Source: Mangrovimicrobium sp033283325 (GTDB lineage: Bacteria; Pseudomonadota; Gammaproteobacteria; Pseudomonadales; Halieaceae). Taken from it: DNA of 64,000 bases. The notes beneath the pieces are model-generated. The model worked only from the letters and a program-made list of their open reading frames with translations, did not search any database and had not been told where the DNA came from. Positions 61,677-64,000 of the stretch are shown one piece after another (positions within the stretch are counted from its first letter, which is position 1; each line of letters begins with the position of its first letter). The stretch covers positions 1,827,620 to 1,891,619 of the forward strand of contig JAWMQO010000001.1 in assembly GCA_033283325.1 (NCBI GenBank), in the 5' to 3' direction. The position numbers and the translations under genes are program-made.

Positions 61677-61815
61677 TGGTGAAATCGCTGCACAATTCTA
61701 AACCGGAGATTGCAGCGAATACATGACAGGGTATGACGCCCCCCCTCGTAGGCGCCTAAAAAGGCCCTGGAACTGGCACAAAGGCCGTGTATAACACTAC
61801 ATGACACGGGGCTGT

Positions 61816-62967
61816 TCAGGCCTTTGTCTGGATTAAGCGAACCCAGTATTCCATCACCCCGAACTGCTGTGCCACCAGTTTCAGGCACACCAGCAGCGGC
61901 ACTGCCAGCAAGACGCCGGCGGCTCCCCACAGCCAGCCCCAGAATATGATCCAGAGTACCAGCAACAGTGGGTTCAGGCGCATATGCCGCCCCAGGACCA
62001 GCGGAGTGACAAACTGGGCCTCGACGAGGTTGACCAGGAAGAAGGCGACAGACGGCACCAGTGCAGCCCAGACAAAACCGTACTGGACGAGCCCGGCGAT
62101 GCTGAGGATACAAATCGAAACCAGCGGGCCGATATAAGGAGCGAAATTCAACAGGCCCACCATAACCCCCCAGAGCAGGGCGTCGTCGACCCGCAACATC
62201 CACAGCACCAGGGCTGTGGCGATACCCAGGCCAGTGTTAATCAGGCTCACGGTGACGATATAGCGCGAAAGCTCCCGCTGGACCCGGGTGACCGCGAGTG
62301 CCGCATGGCGCTTTTCACGCAGGCGCGGGAACAACTCGATCGCATTCTCGTAAAGGCGGGCGCCGAAGATGAGCTGGAAGAGGACGAGAATAACAAAGGT
62401 CAAAAGTTGCACGAGCAACAGGGGTGCTGCCGCCAGCATCGAAATTGCGACCTCGATACCGCCCTGTACGAGCCGGTCCTTGACTGGATCCTGTGGCGAA
62501 GTGTCTGCTACCTGGGCCGGCGGCGACTGCTCCTCTTTGTCGCCGCCGAAGAGGCCGAAAAAACTGAACCCGCTGTCCGCTTCCTGCATCTGCGCCGGCT
62601 GTTCGGGCTTTTTCTGTGGCGAGAGCGACTCGGTGAAAGAATCGAGCTCCTCCGACAACTGCAGTCCCAATTCCGGTACCCGTTCCGCCCACTTCTGGGC
62701 GGGCTCGGCGAGTTCGATACCGAGGATCGTCAGGGGCATTCCGATACAGGCCAGGAGAAGAAACGCGGAGAGGCTGCGGGGAACGTAGTATCGCTGCAGA
62801 AGATTGACCAGGGGTGTGAGGACCGCGCCCACAAGCACTGCCAGGACGACCGGTATGAAGAGTGTCCGCGCAAAATAAAGCGTGTATATCAGGGCGAGCG
62901 CCAACAGCCATTTTGCCGCGCTGCCACCGACGACGACCCCGCTCCGGGTTGGGGTTTCTTCTGGCAC
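61816..62967 (-). CDS. AI-2E family membrane transporter (second copy)
   Basis: 383 residues from the GTG at 62967, chosen because ACAGGA is eight bases upstream; a TTG at 63129 would add a Pro/Ser-rich, low-complexity leader of 54 residues. About seven TM helices. The family segment LLNFAPYIGPLVSI and a C-terminal VEAQFVTPLVLGRHMRLNPLLLVL match the group. A polar Gln/Pro/Ser insertion (about 110-165, with SFFGLFGGDKEEQ) is located between TM regions and sets it apart from the hda-linked paralogue at 29.3 kb. Role unknown. Confidence 0.85.
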   Translation of the reverse strand: MPEETPTRSGVVVGGSAAKWLLALALIYTLYFARTLFIPVVLAVLVGAVLTPLVNLLQRYYVPRSLSAFLLLACIGMPLTILGIELAEPAQKWAERVPELGLQLSEELDSFTESLSPQKKPEQPAQMQEADSGFSFFGLFGGDKEEQSPPAQVADTSPQDPVKDRLVQGGIEVAISMLAAAPLLLVQLLTFVILVLFQLIFGARLYENAIELFPRLREKRHAALAVTRVQRELSRYIVTVSLINTGLGIATALVLWMLRVDDALLWGVMVGLLNFAPYIGPLVSICILSIAGLVQYGFVWAALVPSVAFFLVNLVEAQFVTPLVLGRHMRLNPLLLVLWIIFWGWLWGAAGVLLAVPLLVCLKLVAQQFGVMEYWVRLIQTKA

Positions 62968-63093
62968 TGCTGTGGTCCTGTGTTTTGGGGGTTTGGGTTT
63001 GGGGGGTTCTGGGCTTGAGGATGCCTGAATGTGGGGGGTTGGGCAATTGATGTGGGGGGCGGGTGATGAGGGCGATGGGGTAGGACTGGTCCG

Positions 63094-63117
63094 GGATGGG
63101 GTAGGATTTCCTCGGTT
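63094..63117 (+). repeat. Near-direct repeat, left copy
   Basis: Matches 63304-63327 at 20 of 24 positions (GGAtGGGGtAGgATtTCCTCGGTT). The pair brackets the hairpin cluster and might mark a duplication or insertion. Confidence 0.5.
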
Positions 63118-63148
63118 GCTAATAAACAAGCCCCTGGGGGGGGATTAC

Positions 63149-63299
63149 AGGCAGTGCCTGGGTCTGGCAGACCCGCTTTGCGGGGCCTGACCTACTTTAA
63201 GTAGCGAGCTGTGCTCGCTATCCCTTCGGGACGCCTTCGGCGCTTCAAGCCCGTACCTTCGGTACAGGGCTTGTCACATGGCAGTCCCTACGGGACTGC
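63149..63299. repeat. String of seven short hairpins downstream of the rRNA terminator
   Basis: In order: CAGGC-AGT-GCCTG, CCCGC-TTT-GCGGG (63172-63184), TAGCGAG / CTCGCTA (63202-63220), TCCC-TTC-GGGA (63221-63231), CGCC-TTC-GGCG (63232-63242), AAGCCCGTACC / GGTACaGGGCTT (63247-63272) and GCAGTCCC-TAC-GGGACTGC (63281-63299). No coding frame. Stem loops with UUCG-type tops follow one another almost without a gap. Could be a REP-type array or decayed rRNA-flank repeat. Confidence 0.75.
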
Positions 63300-63303
63300 G
63301 TCA

Positions 63304-63327
63304 GGACGGGGCAGAATGTCCTCGGTT
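63304..63327 (+). repeat. Near-direct repeat, right copy
   Basis: Partner of 63094-63117 with four differences over 24 bases. It abuts the A-run of the following terminator. Confidence 0.5.
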
Positions 63328-63330
63328 CCA

Positions 63331-63375
63331 AAAAAAGAAAACCCCTGCAGCGTTGCTGCAGGGGTTTTCTTTTTT
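63331..63375. terminator. Strong terminator beyond the 5S remnant
   Basis: A 21-bp perfect inverted repeat with loop GTT, beginning with AAAAAAGAAAA and ending TTTTCTTTTTT. It can stop transcription in both directions; for the minus-strand rRNA operon it is the second, outer terminator. Confidence 0.92.
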
Positions 63376-63378
63376 AGG

Positions 63379-63435
63379 AGCCTGGCGATGACCTACTCTC
63401 ACATGGGGTGGTACGGCACACCGGGGCCCCACACT
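63379..63435 (-). pseudogene. Partial second 5S rRNA copy (3' part, rearranged)
   Basis: Bases 63374-63408 are identical over 35 bases to 63517-63551, the 3' end of the complete 5S gene and its flank. After CATGGGG the sequence departs into a GC-rich stretch not found in 5S and then returns to GGGGCCCCACACT, resembling the next 5S section. The 5' two thirds of a 5S gene are absent. Not expected to give functional 5S. Confidence 0.75.
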
Positions 63436-63443
63436 AAAAAAGC

Positions 63444-63464
63444 GGGTCTCCCCATGGGAGAGTA
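63444..63464 (+). pseudogene. Inverted 5S rRNA fragment
   Basis: On the plus strand GGGTCTCCCCATG-G-GAGAGTA matches the intact 5S sense strand (GGGTCTCCCCATG-T-GAGAGTA) apart from one base, but in the opposite orientation to the real gene. Together with the 3' fragment it forms a fold-back arrangement. Confidence 0.6.
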
Positions 63465-63480
63465 TCGAACACTACGAAGT

Positions 63481-63514
63481 AAAACGCCCCGACCATTGCT
63501 GATCGGGGCGTTTT
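63481..63514 (-). terminator. rRNA operon terminator directly after 5S
   Basis: A 12-bp perfect stem AAAACGCCCCGA / TCGGGGCGTTTT around a 10-base loop, eight bases past the 5S 3' end on the minus strand. The terminal A/T pairs provide the U-tract in the minus direction. Confidence 0.9.
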
Positions 63515-63521
63515 GATTAGG

Positions 63522-63640
63522 AGCCTGGCGATGACCTACTCTCACATGGGGAGACCCCACACTACCATCGGCGATGCGTCGTTTCACTACTGAGTTCGGG
63601 ATGGGGTCAGGTGGTTCCAACGCTCTATTGTCGCCAGGCA
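63522..63640 (-). rRNA. rrf: 5S ribosomal RNA
   Basis: About 119 bases. Reading the minus strand it begins TGCCTGGCGACAATAG and ends in ATCGCCAGGCT, which pair as the 5S terminal helix I. The internal core CCACCTGACCCCATCCCGAA and CTCAGTAGTGAAACG, and GGTAGTGTGGGG, match the universal 5S pattern. Located 255 bases downstream of the 23S end, as in a usual rrn operon. The ends are set by helix I and may be off by one or two bases. Confidence 0.95.
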
Positions 63641-63895
63641 AACTGGCTTGACGGCTTTCGGTCTTATGCACGCTTCGTGCTGCCTAATCCTCGTCAAATA
63701 GGGGTAAATCAAGCTGTCTGTTGCCCTACATGGATGTAGGGCCATCGAGAACTGTCAGGAACAGTTCCGATGCCTGTTGTGTTCACACACCATGACTCAA
63801 TCACAACACCCAGCAAGTCAACTTGTATCCATCGATTCCACCATCAGCGGCGCGTCCGCTGCATGGTGCCTCAACAGCACATAACTTGGGTTATA
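63641..63895 (-). other. 23S-5S spacer
   Basis: About 255 bases, longer than the usual ~90-base gammaproteobacterial spacer, with no tRNA or frame seen. It contains a palindrome CCCTACAT-GG-ATGTAGGG (63722-63739) with the same TACATGGATGTA-like core as the loop of the repeat at 37743-37756. Another pair, GGCGCGTCC region, is minor. Confidence 0.6.
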
Positions 63896-64000
63896 TGGTC
63901 AAGCCTCACGGGCAATTAGTACTGGTTAGCTCAACGCCTCACAACGCTTCCACACCCAGCCTATCAACGTCGTAGTCTTCGACGGCCCTTTAGGACCCTC
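63896..64000 (-). rRNA. rrl: 23S ribosomal RNA, 3' end only
   Basis: The minus strand reads GACTACGACGTTGATAGGC, TGGGTGTGGAAGCG and GTTGAGCTAACCAGTACTAAT, ending GAGGCTTGACC, which is the conserved 3' terminus of 23S rRNA. The rest of the gene lies beyond the window. The 3' end is placed at about 63896 by similarity to the E. coli end. Confidence 0.95.

Noticed and set aside
63149..63299. CRISPR array
   Set aside because: The hairpins differ in sequence and spacing, and there are no constant repeats with unique spacers or cas genes.
63641..63895. tRNA gene in the 23S-5S spacer
   Set aside because: No cloverleaf with acceptor stem and T-loop could be formed.

Overview
The window is high-GC bacterial DNA packed with short intergenic gaps and overlapping genes. 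Gene content and order point to a marine gammaproteobacterium, most like the Halieaceae (OM60/NOR5, Haliea/Halioglobus) group: a full rnfABCDGE operon, purM-purN divergent from a DUF2066/AI-2E permease/hda operon, mrp divergent from metG, a candidate holD next to rimI, a one-chain indolepyruvate ferredoxin oxidoreductase, a plug-barrel TonB receptor and a Rieske oxygenase. The lineage is an inference from content, not from a computed tree. No phage, insertion sequence, CRISPR array or tRNA gene was seen.

Layout. 1-2.3 kb (minus): a predicted Tat-exported flavoprotein, a small cytochrome c and the start of a SRAP/YedK protein. 2.5-7.9 kb (plus): a small MscS channel and an RND efflux pair. 7.9-11.1 kb (minus): sppA, then arsC-like/wrbA-like/DUF2069. 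11.2-18.1 kb (plus): YihY, a lipoprotein thioredoxin, cysteine synthase, DEAD-box helicase, thpR and oligopeptidase A. 18.1-20.3 kb: a PTPS family protein with the ExxHGH signature, an SDR and a YhhQ-type transporter. 20.3-26.4 kb: indolepyruvate oxidoreductase divergent from an Lrp-type regulator, methionine-type aminotransferase and omega-amidase, a likely amino-acid/2-oxo-acid module. 26.4-37.7 kb: envelope proteins, hda, purine genes, dcd, mrp and metG. 37.7-38.1 kb: two long perfect inverted repeats. 38.1-43.7 kb: rnf.

43.7-52.4 kb holds rimI with a HolD-like gene, a glycosyltransferase, a large Ig-like lipoprotein behind a CRP-like site, and a 1048-residue HD-GYP receptor with a solute-binding sensor domain. 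52.7-60.7 kb is the most accessory-looking part: TonB receptor, DUF7064/7065-like protein, Rieske oxygenase alpha subunit, TIM-barrel isomerase-like protein, MFS transporter and carboxymuconolactone-decarboxylase-like protein, which together look like an uptake-and-catabolism cluster for an unidentified compound. The right end is an rRNA operon on the minus strand (23S 3' end, 5S, terminator). Beyond it lies a second, rearranged 5S remnant with its own terminator, then a string of hairpins bracketed by near-direct repeats.

The indolepyruvate oxidoreductase makes reduced ferredoxin and Rnf exchanges electrons between ferredoxin and NADH, so these two loci may be linked in metabolism. No single gene here is an obviously new system. 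The best candidates for something undescribed are the 52.7-60.7 kb cluster, the PTPS/SDR/YhhQ trio, the flavoprotein-cytochrome pair, the HD-GYP protein with a large insertion, and the 5S fold-back remnant.
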